Of a DNA stretch of 64,000 nucleotides, positions 23,791-32,668 are shown in pieces. The stretch spans positions 62,001-126,000 of the forward strand of contig NZ_JAKGBI010000012.1 of assembly GCF_021530565.1 (NCBI RefSeq), read 5' to 3'. The notes beneath the pieces were generated by a model. The model worked only from the letters and a program-made list of their open reading frames with translations. It was not told the origin of the DNA and searched no databases. This stretch comes from Pseudoalteromonas sp. SMS1. Lineage in GTDB: Bacteria; Pseudomonadota; Gammaproteobacteria; Enterobacterales; Alteromonadaceae. The position numbers and the translations under genes were made by a program. The number at the start of each line of letters is the position of its first letter. Positions within the stretch are counted from its first letter, which is position 1.

Positions 23791-24620
23791 TAGCTTGCTG
23801 CCTTCATCTTAGTTTGGCCTTTGCAGGTGTCTGGCGTCAGTTGGCTAGAGAGCGCTTTAGCATGGGGGTGATCGCGGTCCAAATCACGGCTAATAAGCAC
23901 CATAAGCGCAGTCACAATATCGGCGGTTTGAGCTGTGTAGCTGGCAATCGAGCGTGAAAAGTGGTTGTAGATCACCACCGCTGGAATAGCCGCAACTAAC
24001 CCTATGGCAGTGGCGAGTAGTGCTTCGGCAATACCCGGCGCAACAACCGCCAAGTTGGTTGTTTGCGTTTTGGCGATGCCAATAAAGCTATTCATGATCC
24101 CCCACACGGTGCCGAATAGGCCGACAAAGGGGGCGACCGAACCAATGGTTGCGAGTACACCAGTGCCTTGGTTCATATTTGCACTTAGGGCGGCTTGAAC
24201 ACGCTCTAATCGAGCAATAATACGTTCCTTGAGGCCTTCATCTGAAACTGCACCGGCAGCTGAAAGTTCTAGCTCGTGTTTGGTCGCGTGTACTAACAGC
24301 ATGACCTCGTGTTCCGTGCTTGCGGTGGCCTGATCGGCATCACTAAAGCTTTGGCTATTTACAAGGTGAGTAAGCAGTTGATGGGCGCTATTTTTGGCCT
24401 TGGTAATTTGAATGGTTTTGTATAGCCAAATCCCCCATGTGGCAACGGATGCCAACAACAACCCTATCATTACGCTTTTAACAATAATATCCGCAGCTAG
24501 ATACATCCCCCAAGGAGACAGATCATGGCCAGAAAAAGCGCTTTCTGTCTCGCCTGCAAGTGCTGGAGTCGCTGCGAGTAAACTCACTAGTAAAAACCAC
24601 AGAGAGGGACGAAGAGGCAT
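23790..24620 (-). CDS. exbB: ExbB (MotA/TolQ/ExbB proton channel)
   Basis: This 276-aa protein has an N-terminal signal-like helix (MPLRPSLWFLLVSLLAATPALA), three membrane helices and the family signature VLATIGSVAPFVGLFGTVWGIMNSF and GIAEALLATAIGLVAAIPAVVIYNHF. The cleavable-type N-terminus matches the longer ExbB type found with marine heme systems. GGAG lies seven bases before ATG. It is the first gene of exbB-exbD-tonB-heme oxygenase-ybaN and is divergent from the sigma/anti-sigma/receptor genes. Confidence 0.9.
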   Translation of the reverse strand: MPLRPSLWFLLVSLLAATPALAGETESAFSGHDLSPWGMYLAADIIVKSVMIGLLLASVATWGIWLYKTIQITKAKNSAHQLLTHLVNSQSFSDADQATASTEHEVMLLVHATKHELELSAAGAVSDEGLKERIIARLERVQAALSANMNQGTGVLATIGSVAPFVGLFGTVWGIMNSFIGIAKTQTTNLAVVAPGIAEALLATAIGLVAAIPAVVIYNHFSRSIASYTAQTADIVTALMVLISRDLDRDHPHAKALSSQLTPDTCKGQTKMKAAS

Positions 24621-24644
24621 GGGTAACTCCTAAAGAAAGGTGGT

Positions 24645-24671
24645 ATTGATTTTTTATTATATAAAATCAAT
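24645..24671. promoter_or_regulatory. Inverted repeat upstream of exbB
   Basis: ATTGATTTT (24645-24653) and AAAATCAAT (24663-24671) are exact inverted arms around a 9-bp AT spacer, 25 bp before the exbB start. It could be an operator; the regulator is unknown. Confidence 0.4.
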
Positions 24672-24815
24672 GTTTTAAATTTTTGTGCTGGTTTTACTGA
24701 TGCTCGACAGTAGATAATTTTACAGCTTCTACCTTTATAGACGGGTGAGATCCGTAAACCCGTAAAAGAAAATGAAAATATTTTTAAAAGAATAAATTAT
24801 TAGAATTTACGCTTT

Positions 24816-24836
24816 AAATGAGATTGAATATCATTT
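24816..24836 (+). promoter_or_regulatory. Fur-box-like site before the ECF sigma gene
   Basis: The 21 bp read AAATGA-GATTGAATA-TCATTT and match 18 of 21 positions of the classic Fur consensus. It ends 6 bp before the TTG start of the sigma gene and lies in the divergent region shared with exbB, so iron repression of one or both units is likely. Confidence 0.65.
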
Positions 24837-24842
24837 ACACTT

Positions 24843-25391
24843 TTGCGATTTCCAGCATACAGTACGGGTAGAACACTTTTGTCTAGTAACACCTCAAACA
24901 GTTTAAATAGCTTATACCAAGCGCACTACGAGTGGTTGGTAAAGTGGATCGCGCGCCGTACTCAAAACTGGGGAGACGCACAAGATTTAGCGCAAGACAC
25001 CTTCGTCAAACTATTAGGTCGACCTGATAAGACCGAAGGGATTAAAAGTACCAAAGCATGGCTTGCCAAAATTGCTGACAACCTCGTTATTGATCAAGCG
25101 CGTCGTCAAATTTTAGAAAGAAACTATTTAGCCATGTTGGCGAACATGCCAGAAGCGATGGCCCCGTCAGCTGAACAAAAGTGGGAAACACTGGAACTGC
25201 TGGATCAGATCGATAAACTATTAAATGGGCTAAAACCAAAAGAAAAGCTCGCCTTTTTAATGGTGCGCTTAGAAGGCTTAGCATACAAAGAAGTGGCGAA
25301 GCAGCTCGGTGTCAGTTTGTCTTCTACCGAAAAGTATGTCGCCAAGGCGATGATGACTTGTTACATGAATACCTATGGTTTGGATGAGTAA
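24843..25391 (+). CDS. FecI-type ECF sigma factor
   Basis: This 182-aa ECF sigma factor has region 2 at LYQAHYEWLVKWIARRTQNW and AQDLAQDTFVKLLGR, and region 4 at LKPKEKLAFLMVRLEGLAYK then EVAKQLGVSLSSTEKYVAKA. The only in-frame starts after the upstream stop are TTG codons; TTG 24843 is used. It is followed after 5 bp by the FecR regulator and then the receptor, the classic surface-signalling order. Its likely job is to transcribe the receptor gene when the substrate is bound outside. Confidence 0.88.
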   Translation: MRFPAYSTGRTLLSSNTSNSLNSLYQAHYEWLVKWIARRTQNWGDAQDLAQDTFVKLLGRPDKTEGIKSTKAWLAKIADNLVIDQARRQILERNYLAMLANMPEAMAPSAEQKWETLELLDQIDKLLNGLKPKEKLAFLMVRLEGLAYKEVAKQLGVSLSSTEKYVAKAMMTCYMNTYGLDE

Positions 25392-25396
25392 GCGCG

Positions 25397-26383
25397 ATGA
25401 ATTCAAGTCAACGTTCCTCCGTCGCGATACCCGAAGAGGTGGTCCGCCAAGCAATTGCGTGGCGTATTAAGCTGGAATCTGGCGGCCAAGATGGCGCAAC
25501 TTTACAAGCTTGCGAGCGCTGGCGTTTGGCTCAACCAGAGCATGAACTGGCTTGGCAAAGGCTCTGTAATTTAGACTCGACGTTTAACAAGGTTGCCCAA
25601 GCCGCCCCAACACTTGCCAAACAAACCATCATGGAAACCGACTCTGAGTTAGAGAGTCTGTCTCGCCGACACGCTTTAAAAAATATGGGTGGATCCCTGT
25701 GTGGCATATTGGCTGTAAGCTGGATATCGTACGAGCAAGGTTGGCTCGATCCTATCTATGCCGATCATGTTACGGATGGCCGTAAAGCGTTGGTCAAGCT
25801 TGCTGATAGCAGTCAGCTGTGGCTCAATCAGCGCTCTAGTGTGCAAGTTGAATTTACCGATACCAAGCGTGCAATCAAGGCTGCGAGGGGCGAAATACAT
25901 CTGACGGCGGCGTCCGACCACCGGCCTTTTGAAGTGACCGTGAGCCAAGGTGTACTCAAAACCCAGCAAGCGACGTTCAATCTCAGAGAAGAAGATGATT
26001 ACTCACTGTTGCAAGTGGATGACGGTGAAGTATGGATGCATGCTAATAGCGGCTATTCACGTCAGATCAATGCTGGTGAGGTGGTAAAGCTTGCTGATTT
26101 GGCAGCAAACAGCATGAATGCTGAGCGGTTTGATTACAGTGCTTGGGTCGATGGCGTGTTGTCAGTCAGAGATATTCCACTTAAAACCTTGTTATTAGAG
26201 TTGTCTCGTTACCGAACGGGACTGCTTCGCAGCGACCCCACGCTTGAAAATCATGTGATCTCCGGTGTATTTCAACTCAATGACCACGACCTTATTTTAA
26301 AAACACTCGCACGTACCGTGGACGCTGAACTTCAATATCGCACGCGTTTTTGGGTACAACTTAAAGCAAAATCAATCGCTTAA
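25397..26383 (+). CDS. FecR-type anti-sigma/sigma regulator
   Basis: This 328-aa protein has an N-terminal DUF4880-like cytoplasmic part (QAIAWRIKLESGGQDGATLQACERWRLAQPEHELAWQR, about 17-55), one membrane helix near 95 (GGSLCGILAVSWISYEQGW), a FecR domain (LADSSQLWLNQRSSVQVEF, GEIHLTAASDHRPFEV, VDDGEVWM) and a C-terminal STN-like region (ISGVFQLNDHDLILKTLA). It carries the signal from the receptor STN domain to the sigma factor. It sits 5 bp after the sigma gene. Confidence 0.88.
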   Translation: MNSSQRSSVAIPEEVVRQAIAWRIKLESGGQDGATLQACERWRLAQPEHELAWQRLCNLDSTFNKVAQAAPTLAKQTIMETDSELESLSRRHALKNMGGSLCGILAVSWISYEQGWLDPIYADHVTDGRKALVKLADSSQLWLNQRSSVQVEFTDTKRAIKAARGEIHLTAASDHRPFEVTVSQGVLKTQQATFNLREEDDYSLLQVDDGEVWMHANSGYSRQINAGEVVKLADLAANSMNAERFDYSAWVDGVLSVRDIPLKTLLLELSRYRTGLLRSDPTLENHVISGVFQLNDHDLILKTLARTVDAELQYRTRFWVQLKAKSIA

Positions 26384-26421
26384 TTCCAAATTTCCGGTAT
26401 TTCTAAACCCTCAAAATACTT

Positions 26422-26442
26422 AAATGATAATAAATTTCATTT
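26422..26442 (+). promoter_or_regulatory. Fur-box-like site before the TonB-dependent receptor
   Basis: The 21 bp read AAATGATAAT then AAATTTCATTT and match 18 of 21 positions of the Fur consensus. They are placed 68 bp before the receptor start in the 127-bp gap after fecR. The receptor is probably under both Fur and the neighbouring ECF sigma. Confidence 0.7.
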
Positions 26443-26510
26443 TTCTTTACGGGTTTTGAGGGTTGGTTCGGCTTTATAAGTGAGAAACAAAAAACTGGAA
26501 CCAAAACGCA

Positions 26511-29213
26511 ATGCATAATCGCACTAATTTACCTTTTGTCCCAACTGTATTAGCGGTGGCTTTAAATTGTATTTGTTTACCTGCCTACGCCAGCGATGCT
26601 GTGATGGCACCAAACGCAATCGAGTTTCAGCTGCCAGCGGGTAAGTTAGGCGATGTGCTCAATATGTACTCTCGTCAGGCGCGTGTGACGCTATCTTTTG
26701 AAGAGCACCTTGTAGAAGGGGTGACGGTACCAGCGATATCAGGCGTATTTGATAGCCAAACAATGTTGCTGACGTTATTGAGCAACACCAATTTACAGGC
26801 GATCCCTGTGGGGGCAGGCGCGTGGATCATTCAAGCCAGTTCCAGTAAAGATGTGATGACACTCGACACCATTCAGGTGCAAACACACAGCGACAGTGCG
26901 AAAGCCAAAACCTATCAAAGTTCATCGTCAGTGAATGTGGTAACGCGCGAAAATATTGAGCGATTTAGAGGCACCAGTATCGGTGATATCTTTCAGGGTG
27001 TGGCAGGTGTACTAGTGAGTGAAAATCGAAACTCCGGCGGTCTGGACATCAATATTCGCGGTATGCAGGGACAGGGGCGAGTGCCTGTTGTGGTTGATGG
27101 CAGCCGGCAGGAGACCACGGTTTATCGTGGTTACGCTGGCGTGTCTAGTCGTAGCTATATTGACCCAGATCTGATTGGTTCTATGCAAATTAATAAAGGG
27201 CCAACCATGTCGGCAGCGGGCACCGGCGCAACAGGCGGTCTAGTGACGGTTAAAACGCTGCGTGCGGATGACATTGTCAAAGAGGGTGAGCTCAGTGGTT
27301 TTAGAGCGCGTGTAAGTGGCATTGGCAATAGCAGTGTACAGCCACAGCCGGGCACTTATGCTGGCTACTACTTACCCCATAAGGTATATATTACAGACTG
27401 CCGATTTGAGAACAGTGTTAACTGTCCAGAAAACCGCAAATTGCCAGAGCGCTTTGCGCCTGTTGAAGGCATGGATAGGCCTGGTCTATTTGACTTTTCG
27501 AGCTATGCGGGCAGCTTTGCTGGGGCACAGCGTTTTGATTGGGGCGATCTGGTGATTGCCTATGCGAAGCGTAAACAAGGCAACTATTATGCGGGCACAA
27601 ATGGCCCAGCGCCGACGCTGACTTATAGCGAACCTAAACAGGCGGCTTGGTATAAGGAGACGACGGTCGAAAGAGATGGGGTGTCGCGATTTCGCGCAGG
27701 AGAGCGCATTCCCAATACCAATTTTGAGAGCACGTCATGGCTGGTGAGTTCAACCGTATTGATGCCTGCAGATCAGAGTTTAGAGTTGAGCTATATTCGC
27801 TACAACAGTGAGTATGGTGAGATGATGCCATCGCAAGTGAAATCGTTTGGCCAATCGAGGCAGTGGCTAAACAGTGAGGTGCTTAACCAAACCTTTACCT
27901 TGGCTTATGGGTGGCAGCCTGTAGATCTCGACAATATAGATTTGGCAGCCAATCTGTGGCATACCAACTCTGTGACAGATCTAAATACCCCGGGCGTTGG
28001 ATCAGTTGACCTTGAAAGCAACACGGCGAGAACCGATGATTATCAGCGTTTAGGCGCAGATGTCTCTAACACTATGCTGTTCTATCCAATGGGTGAATTA
28101 AAATGGCAATACGGTATTGCTGCCCAGTGGGAAGAGGTGGACACCAATACGCCGGCTTCAGAGGGATTTTACGCAGGTTCAAGAAGCGGTAATAAAGATG
28201 AGTATAGCGCGTTTTCCAACCTGACTTGGCGGCCATGGCAAGATTGGATCTTTGAAGCGGGACTGCGTTACGTCCGTTTTTCATCAAAAGACAACAACCC
28301 CCTACCACTGGCAAAAGGCAATGCAGCATGCATTTCGGATGGGGCTGACGGCTGCTTACCAGTTTACTACCGTAATAAGGACTCCGGTGGTGCGCCAATG
28401 GTGTCTGCGACCTGGGCCTTTGCCAAAAACACTCAAGTCTATTTGCGTTATGCCGAGGCGCTCAGAATGCCCAGCTTGTTTGAAAATACCTCTGGGTTTT
28501 CTGTCAGCCCTGCGCTCGATATTCCGCTTAAGGCTGAGCGCGCTTTAAATAGAGAAATCGGGATTAATTACTTTAATGAAAACACGTTCGATGCGGGTCA
28601 TGTTTTTGGTGCAAAGTTGGCGCTATTTAGCAACCATGTAGATGATTACTTAACGCGAACACAGCGTAATGCCTTCGAAGAAAAACGCAGTGCGTTAGAT
28701 GAATTTCGCCTGAGAAATATTGATAGCGTTGATTTAAATGGCGTGGAAATCAATCTGAGCTATGACGCAACTGATTGGATATTTGAATTCAGTGGTACCC
28801 ATTACGGTAAAATAGAGGTATGTAACAAGGGAAGCTTTGTACGATACCACTGTACCGACTGGGGTATACCAAACAGCTACTTCAACAATATGGTGCCCCC
28901 TAAGTGGCACGCGAGTGCGCACGTTGGCTACAAATTGCTTGAGCAAAAACTTGAACTTGGCCTGCGCGGTACGTTAATGGGTAAACGAAATCCGATTCCA
29001 AAGTACAACGATGATTTTGGTTTTCTGGAGCCCGTGGAATGGCACAGTTACCGCGTCATTGACTTTTACACTCGATACAAATTTAACGACATGATGTCTG
29101 TGGACCTCACCTTAGACAATATCACCGATCGTTACTATTTAGATGCCCTGAGTTTAGGTTTAGTGCCTGCTCCTGGCAGAACCGCAAAACTCAGCTTAAC
29201 GCTCGCGTTTTAG
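26511..29213 (+). CDS. TonB-dependent outer-membrane receptor with STN signalling domain, probably iron/heme
   Basis: The 900-aa protein has a signal peptide, an STN domain at about 35-110 (IEFQLPAGKLGDVLNMYSRQ, then LLTLLSNTNLQAIPVGAGAW), a TonB-box-like TLDTIQVQ, a plug (IERFRGTSIGDIFQGVAGV, INIRGMQGQGRVPVVVDG) and a C-terminal beta barrel ending LSLTLAF. A FRAP-like segment (YAEALRMPSLFE) followed by SPALDIPLKAERALN resembles, in weakened form, the FRAP and NPNL boxes of heme receptors. With heme oxygenase and TonB/Exb next door, heme is the best guess; a siderophore is the alternative. It is followed by the PKD lipoprotein after 31 bp. Confidence 0.85.
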   Translation: MHNRTNLPFVPTVLAVALNCICLPAYASDAVMAPNAIEFQLPAGKLGDVLNMYSRQARVTLSFEEHLVEGVTVPAISGVFDSQTMLLTLLSNTNLQAIPVGAGAWIIQASSSKDVMTLDTIQVQTHSDSAKAKTYQSSSSVNVVTRENIERFRGTSIGDIFQGVAGVLVSENRNSGGLDINIRGMQGQGRVPVVVDGSRQETTVYRGYAGVSSRSYIDPDLIGSMQINKGPTMSAAGTGATGGLVTVKTLRADDIVKEGELSGFRARVSGIGNSSVQPQPGTYAGYYLPHKVYITDCRFENSVNCPENRKLPERFAPVEGMDRPGLFDFSSYAGSFAGAQRFDWGDLVIAYAKRKQGNYYAGTNGPAPTLTYSEPKQAAWYKETTVERDGVSRFRAGERIPNTNFESTSWLVSSTVLMPADQSLELSYIRYNSEYGEMMPSQVKSFGQSRQWLNSEVLNQTFTLAYGWQPVDLDNIDLAANLWHTNSVTDLNTPGVGSVDLESNTARTDDYQRLGADVSNTMLFYPMGELKWQYGIAAQWEEVDTNTPASEGFYAGSRSGNKDEYSAFSNLTWRPWQDWIFEAGLRYVRFSSKDNNPLPLAKGNAACISDGADGCLPVYYRNKDSGGAPMVSATWAFAKNTQVYLRYAEALRMPSLFENTSGFSVSPALDIPLKAERALNREIGINYFNENTFDAGHVFGAKLALFSNHVDDYLTRTQRNAFEEKRSALDEFRLRNIDSVDLNGVEINLSYDATDWIFEFSGTHYGKIEVCNKGSFVRYHCTDWGIPNSYFNNMVPPKWHASAHVGYKLLEQKLELGLRGTLMGKRNPIPKYNDDFGFLEPVEWHSYRVIDFYTRYKFNDMMSVDLTLDNITDRYYLDALSLGLVPAPGRTAKLSLTLAF

Positions 29214-29244
29214 ACCAATCCAACTCTGAACAACGGAGAATCGC

Positions 29245-31725
29245 ATGAATCGTGCTCTCAGTATTTTGGCTGCATTAGGGGTGTCAGTCACACTCACTGC
29301 CTGTGGTGGCAGTTCTGATAACAATACTACAACCCCAACGACTACGCCTACAGCACCAACGACGCCATCAACAGGCACAGGCACTACGACCGAAAAGCCA
29401 GTGGCAGCAATTAATGTTACATCGAGCGAAGGCAATTCATTCTCTGTTGAGCAAGGGGATGTCACCGTCACACTCAGTGGCGCAGAAAGTAAAGGCAGTG
29501 CAGACAGTACATTAACGTACGACTGGGAAATCACAACTTTACCGCCGTTTAGCAAAGCGGTGCTAACTAGCGAGAGTGATGTAGATACACACTTTACGGC
29601 GGATCTACCCGGTGACTATGTGGTTCGCCTGATAGTTAAAGACGGTGAAAAAGAGAGTGAAGCGTCAACTGTTCAGTTTACTGCAACAAATACAAAGCCC
29701 GTTGCGGTGACAAAAACCAGCTATGAAGAGCCTCTTGGTACCACTACAGTCGATTTAGATGCCAGCAACAGTATCTTGCCGACCGGTGCTGAAGGCGCAT
29801 TAACCTACAGCTGGATCTTAGTAGAAAAGCCACAAGACAGTGCTGCAAAGCTGAATGATAGCGATCAAGCACACGCTAAGCTGGACGTTGATGTCGTTGG
29901 TGAATACAAGATGCAGCTGGTCGTAAGCTTTGGAGATAATCGTGCTGAGCCAGTGGATGTGGTGGTAAAAATATATACTGCCAATGTTGCCCCTGTGGCC
30001 AAAGTGGAAGACTTAACCATCACACTAGGTCAACAAGCTGTGTTAGATGCTGGCGAAAGCTTCGACGCTGAAGGTGAAGCATTGCAATACCGCTGGCAGT
30101 GGGCGTACAGCCCGGTTGAACCTGATAATGTGCCATTGCCTGCGCTAGAAGGTGACAAAACCAGTACATTAAAATTCACGCCAGTGGCAGCGGGCGAATA
30201 TGCCTTGACTATGTTTGTGTTTGATGGCGACAAAAAGAGCGATATAGCCGACGTTAAAGTAACCGTTGAAAAAGATCCTGACACCACTACCAATGCTGCA
30301 CCAATCGGTATGCTGCAGGCGACGGGTTACTACCCGTCATACAGTATTGGTGAGCAAGAAGTGGGTTTAAGGGCTGAGTTCAACTTTATTGGTTATGATC
30401 CAGAAGCCGATGACATTTCTATCGTTGATGCCGAGCTTATTCAAAAACCTGAAGGCAGCACGGTTGAATTGGTGGATATTGGATCATGGAAACCGCTTGG
30501 CAAAAAGATCCAAAAGTTGGATGTAGAAGGGACCTATGTTGTCCGTATGACGGTGACTGATGGTGTCAATCAAATTACCAAAGAAGCGTCAATGGAAGCT
30601 AAAATTGGTAACGTAAATGGTCAGCCTTCAACCCGTGGGGTCGATGCCCAATCGAAATCGGTGATTGTCGGTAACGACCTAGTTTTTGATGCGTCGAGTA
30701 AAGATCCAAACAATGACCCAATGACATTCCATTGGGAGTTAGTAGATAAGCCGGACGGCAGCAATGCGATAATTGAAGCTGTGATTGAGCCAGAAAGCCA
30801 AGAGTACCGCCGTGCTAAAGTAAAAACAGATGTGCCGGGTTCTTACACCGCGCGTTTGATTGTTGAAGATGACCGTGGCTTGATGGCGAAGTCATATTCA
30901 CAAGACACTGGGTTTGCGAAAGTGGCGAATACCGTACCTGAGATCCGCTCCGTGGTTTGGGCAAGGAGTTGGGGCAGATTGAGCCAAGGCGAAAACTATT
31001 ATCAAATCTTGCCATGTATGTCGTTGCTACATCGCCCAGTGATTGTGGATGCTGATGGCGACGAAGTACATTGGCACCAAGAGCTAGTGAGCACACCGGC
31101 AAGCGGTGGTACGTTTACCAGCTACCCAGACAAAGCGGATTGCCCAGATAGCCGAGGCCAAGTATTTAGCAAGCCGGGCACTTACGTATTCCGTTACTAC
31201 GCGACTGACTTAATCAATGACGCCGAGAACTACGACTTTGTGGTTAATGTCGACTCTATGGAAGATGCCAAAGGGGTGAGATTGCGTAGCCTAAACGCAG
31301 ATGGTGAGAGCCTATGGCACCCATTACCGTACGAGAACAAACCGCCTTTCGCCAGCGACTTTTACTCTAGCTCTAAACCGTATTTAGAAGAAGGCGCTAC
31401 ACAGTGGTCCATGACAGCAGTAGACGGTGATTACACCATCGAGAATGTCAAAGTAAGCCACATTAATGGTGGGTTAGACGATTTAACACCGCGCTTTGAA
31501 GGGTTGAGTGAAGGCTTAGTGATTGCCAAAGGGGATGCATTAAACTTCCAGACCATCTACCCGAAAGTACCGTGTATCCGTACGGATGACAAAGCGGAAG
31601 GTTTCCATTTCTCGTTTAACATTAAAGAGATCCCAGAAGTGACCTTCGTACTAGAAAACTGGCGTGCTGCGAATGATGGCATTCTGAGTGAATGGCGTGA
31701 ATGTGAGGCAGGCGAGCTAAAATAA
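29245..31725 (+). CDS. Large PKD/Ig-like repeat lipoprotein linked to the TonB receptor
   Basis: The 826-aa protein starts with a lipoprotein signal (LAALGVSVTLTAC), a Thr/Pro linker (about 28-55) and then four to five PKD/REJ-like beta-sandwich repeats. Each repeat contains a VSLDASxSxDxEGxxLxYxWxLxxxPxxS-type core and ends in GxYxVxLxVxDGxxxS, for example TYDWEITTLPPFSK, TYSWILVEKPQDSA, QYRWQWAYSP and TFHWELVDKPDGSN. The C-terminal 250 residues contain Cys pairs and no known domain. It follows the receptor by 31 bp with GGAG before ATG and ends at a terminator, so it is co-transcribed. A surface lipoprotein that helps present substrate to the receptor is inferred, not shown. Confidence 0.7.
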   Translation: MNRALSILAALGVSVTLTACGGSSDNNTTTPTTTPTAPTTPSTGTGTTTEKPVAAINVTSSEGNSFSVEQGDVTVTLSGAESKGSADSTLTYDWEITTLPPFSKAVLTSESDVDTHFTADLPGDYVVRLIVKDGEKESEASTVQFTATNTKPVAVTKTSYEEPLGTTTVDLDASNSILPTGAEGALTYSWILVEKPQDSAAKLNDSDQAHAKLDVDVVGEYKMQLVVSFGDNRAEPVDVVVKIYTANVAPVAKVEDLTITLGQQAVLDAGESFDAEGEALQYRWQWAYSPVEPDNVPLPALEGDKTSTLKFTPVAAGEYALTMFVFDGDKKSDIADVKVTVEKDPDTTTNAAPIGMLQATGYYPSYSIGEQEVGLRAEFNFIGYDPEADDISIVDAELIQKPEGSTVELVDIGSWKPLGKKIQKLDVEGTYVVRMTVTDGVNQITKEASMEAKIGNVNGQPSTRGVDAQSKSVIVGNDLVFDASSKDPNNDPMTFHWELVDKPDGSNAIIEAVIEPESQEYRRAKVKTDVPGSYTARLIVEDDRGLMAKSYSQDTGFAKVANTVPEIRSVVWARSWGRLSQGENYYQILPCMSLLHRPVIVDADGDEVHWHQELVSTPASGGTFTSYPDKADCPDSRGQVFSKPGTYVFRYYATDLINDAENYDFVVNVDSMEDAKGVRLRSLNADGESLWHPLPYENKPPFASDFYSSSKPYLEEGATQWSMTAVDGDYTIENVKVSHINGGLDDLTPRFEGLSEGLVIAKGDALNFQTIYPKVPCIRTDDKAEGFHFSFNIKEIPEVTFVLENWRAANDGILSEWRECEAGELK

Positions 31726-31759
31726 GTTCAACGCCTGACAATTAAAAATTTGTATTTGC

Positions 31760-31796
31760 AAAGCCCTACAAGCTCTTTAGCTTGCAGGGCTTTTTT
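31760..31796. terminator. Strong bidirectional terminator
   Basis: AAAGCCCT-CAAGC pairs with GCTTG-AGGGCTTT with a single mismatch, followed by TTTTTT on the plus strand. It ends the sigma-fecR-receptor-lipoprotein unit. The convergent thioredoxin-like pseudogene ends inside it. Confidence 0.85.
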
Positions 31797-32322
31797 AATG
31801 TTTTGCGGTACTGCTGTCACTTAATACCGCTTGTATAGCCGCTAGCATAGGTTGTGCTATTTGCTCGCTATAACCTGCTTGTGCATAGGTGATTTTGCCT
31901 TGTTTATCGATCACCATGGTATAGGGGAGGCCGGGCTTGTTGAGTGTGTTGTATAAGGCATGTTTTTTATCAAACACAAACTCCAGTTGCAGGCCTTTAT
32001 TCTCAAATTGTTTCACAAGTTTTTTGTATGTGCGTCTTGTTTGTCTGAGCGTGCCCTCTTCTCGGGTATTAACGACGATAATACGCATCTTATCTGTGCC
32101 CAGCTTACGTTGCAGTCCCTCTAGTAACGGCAATATTTTTTTGCAATACGGGCACCAAGAAGCTCAAAAAGTAACGACCGTTGGGGTATCAAGGCTACGA
32201 ACAACCGGCGTCCCTTGTTTGTTTAGGCCAATGATTTGTTCGCTGCCAAAGTGTGTTATTGCGGCTTGTGTGGAGGCTGTGAAGCACAGTGCCCACAGTA
32301 GTAAAAGGAATTTATTTAACAT
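31795..32322 (-). pseudogene. TlpA/thioredoxin-like protein gene interrupted by an in-frame TGA
   Basis: ATG at 32322 opens a signal peptide (MLNKFLLLLWALCFTASTQA). The reading runs to VVTF at codon 52, then TGA (32164-32166), then ASWCPYCKKILPLLEG and the rest of a thioredoxin fold to a stop at 31795. In this family the codon before ASWCPYC is normally Trp, so TGG has become TGA. The redox motif CPYC, the cis-Pro region GLPYTMVIDKQGKI and the full C-terminus are intact, which suggests a recent nonsense mutation, a sequencing error or readthrough. Restart at the codon near 32133 would lose both the signal peptide and the CPYC motif. Confidence 0.8.
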
Positions 32323-32668
32323 GTACTTTTATCCTGTTTATGCGCCATGACAAAGAAAGCTGCGCCCTATTAATGAATAAACGTAGTTTATTTGAAGAGA
32401 TAACAGCCGTGACAGCTTCTAGCTCTGAAAGTTAAGCGCGTGCGCTTAAATTAAGTTGTCTATACAAGAGTGCTGAAGGGGGGTTTTGACCTTCAGCCAT
32501 GGAGGTTGCTCGTCATTTTTGAACTTTGTATCCCCCCTAATCCTTAAACATATCACGCTAATTTTAATACTTTGCGATCAAAACCACGCTCAGCGCTAAG
32601 CATTTTGTGCACAACCGTGTATATCCTTATTGGGAACTAAAAAGTAAACAACATGTAAAGGAAACAAA
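32323..32668. other. Intergenic region with a hairpin
   Basis: No gene. CTGAAGG (32473-32479) and CCTTCAG (32490-32496) can form a 7-bp hairpin with a G/T-rich loop. The region should carry the promoters of the divergent thioredoxin-like gene and the endoglucanase. Confidence 0.4.

Noticed and set aside
31795..32133. Short intact thioredoxin-like protein starting near 32133
   Set aside because: Upstream sequence clearly continues the gene with a signal peptide and CPYC motif; the short frame is just the part after the TGA.
32164..32166. TGA read as selenocysteine
   Set aside because: The family has Trp here, not Cys; the active-site Cys residues are separate and intact, and no SECIS-like structure was noted.
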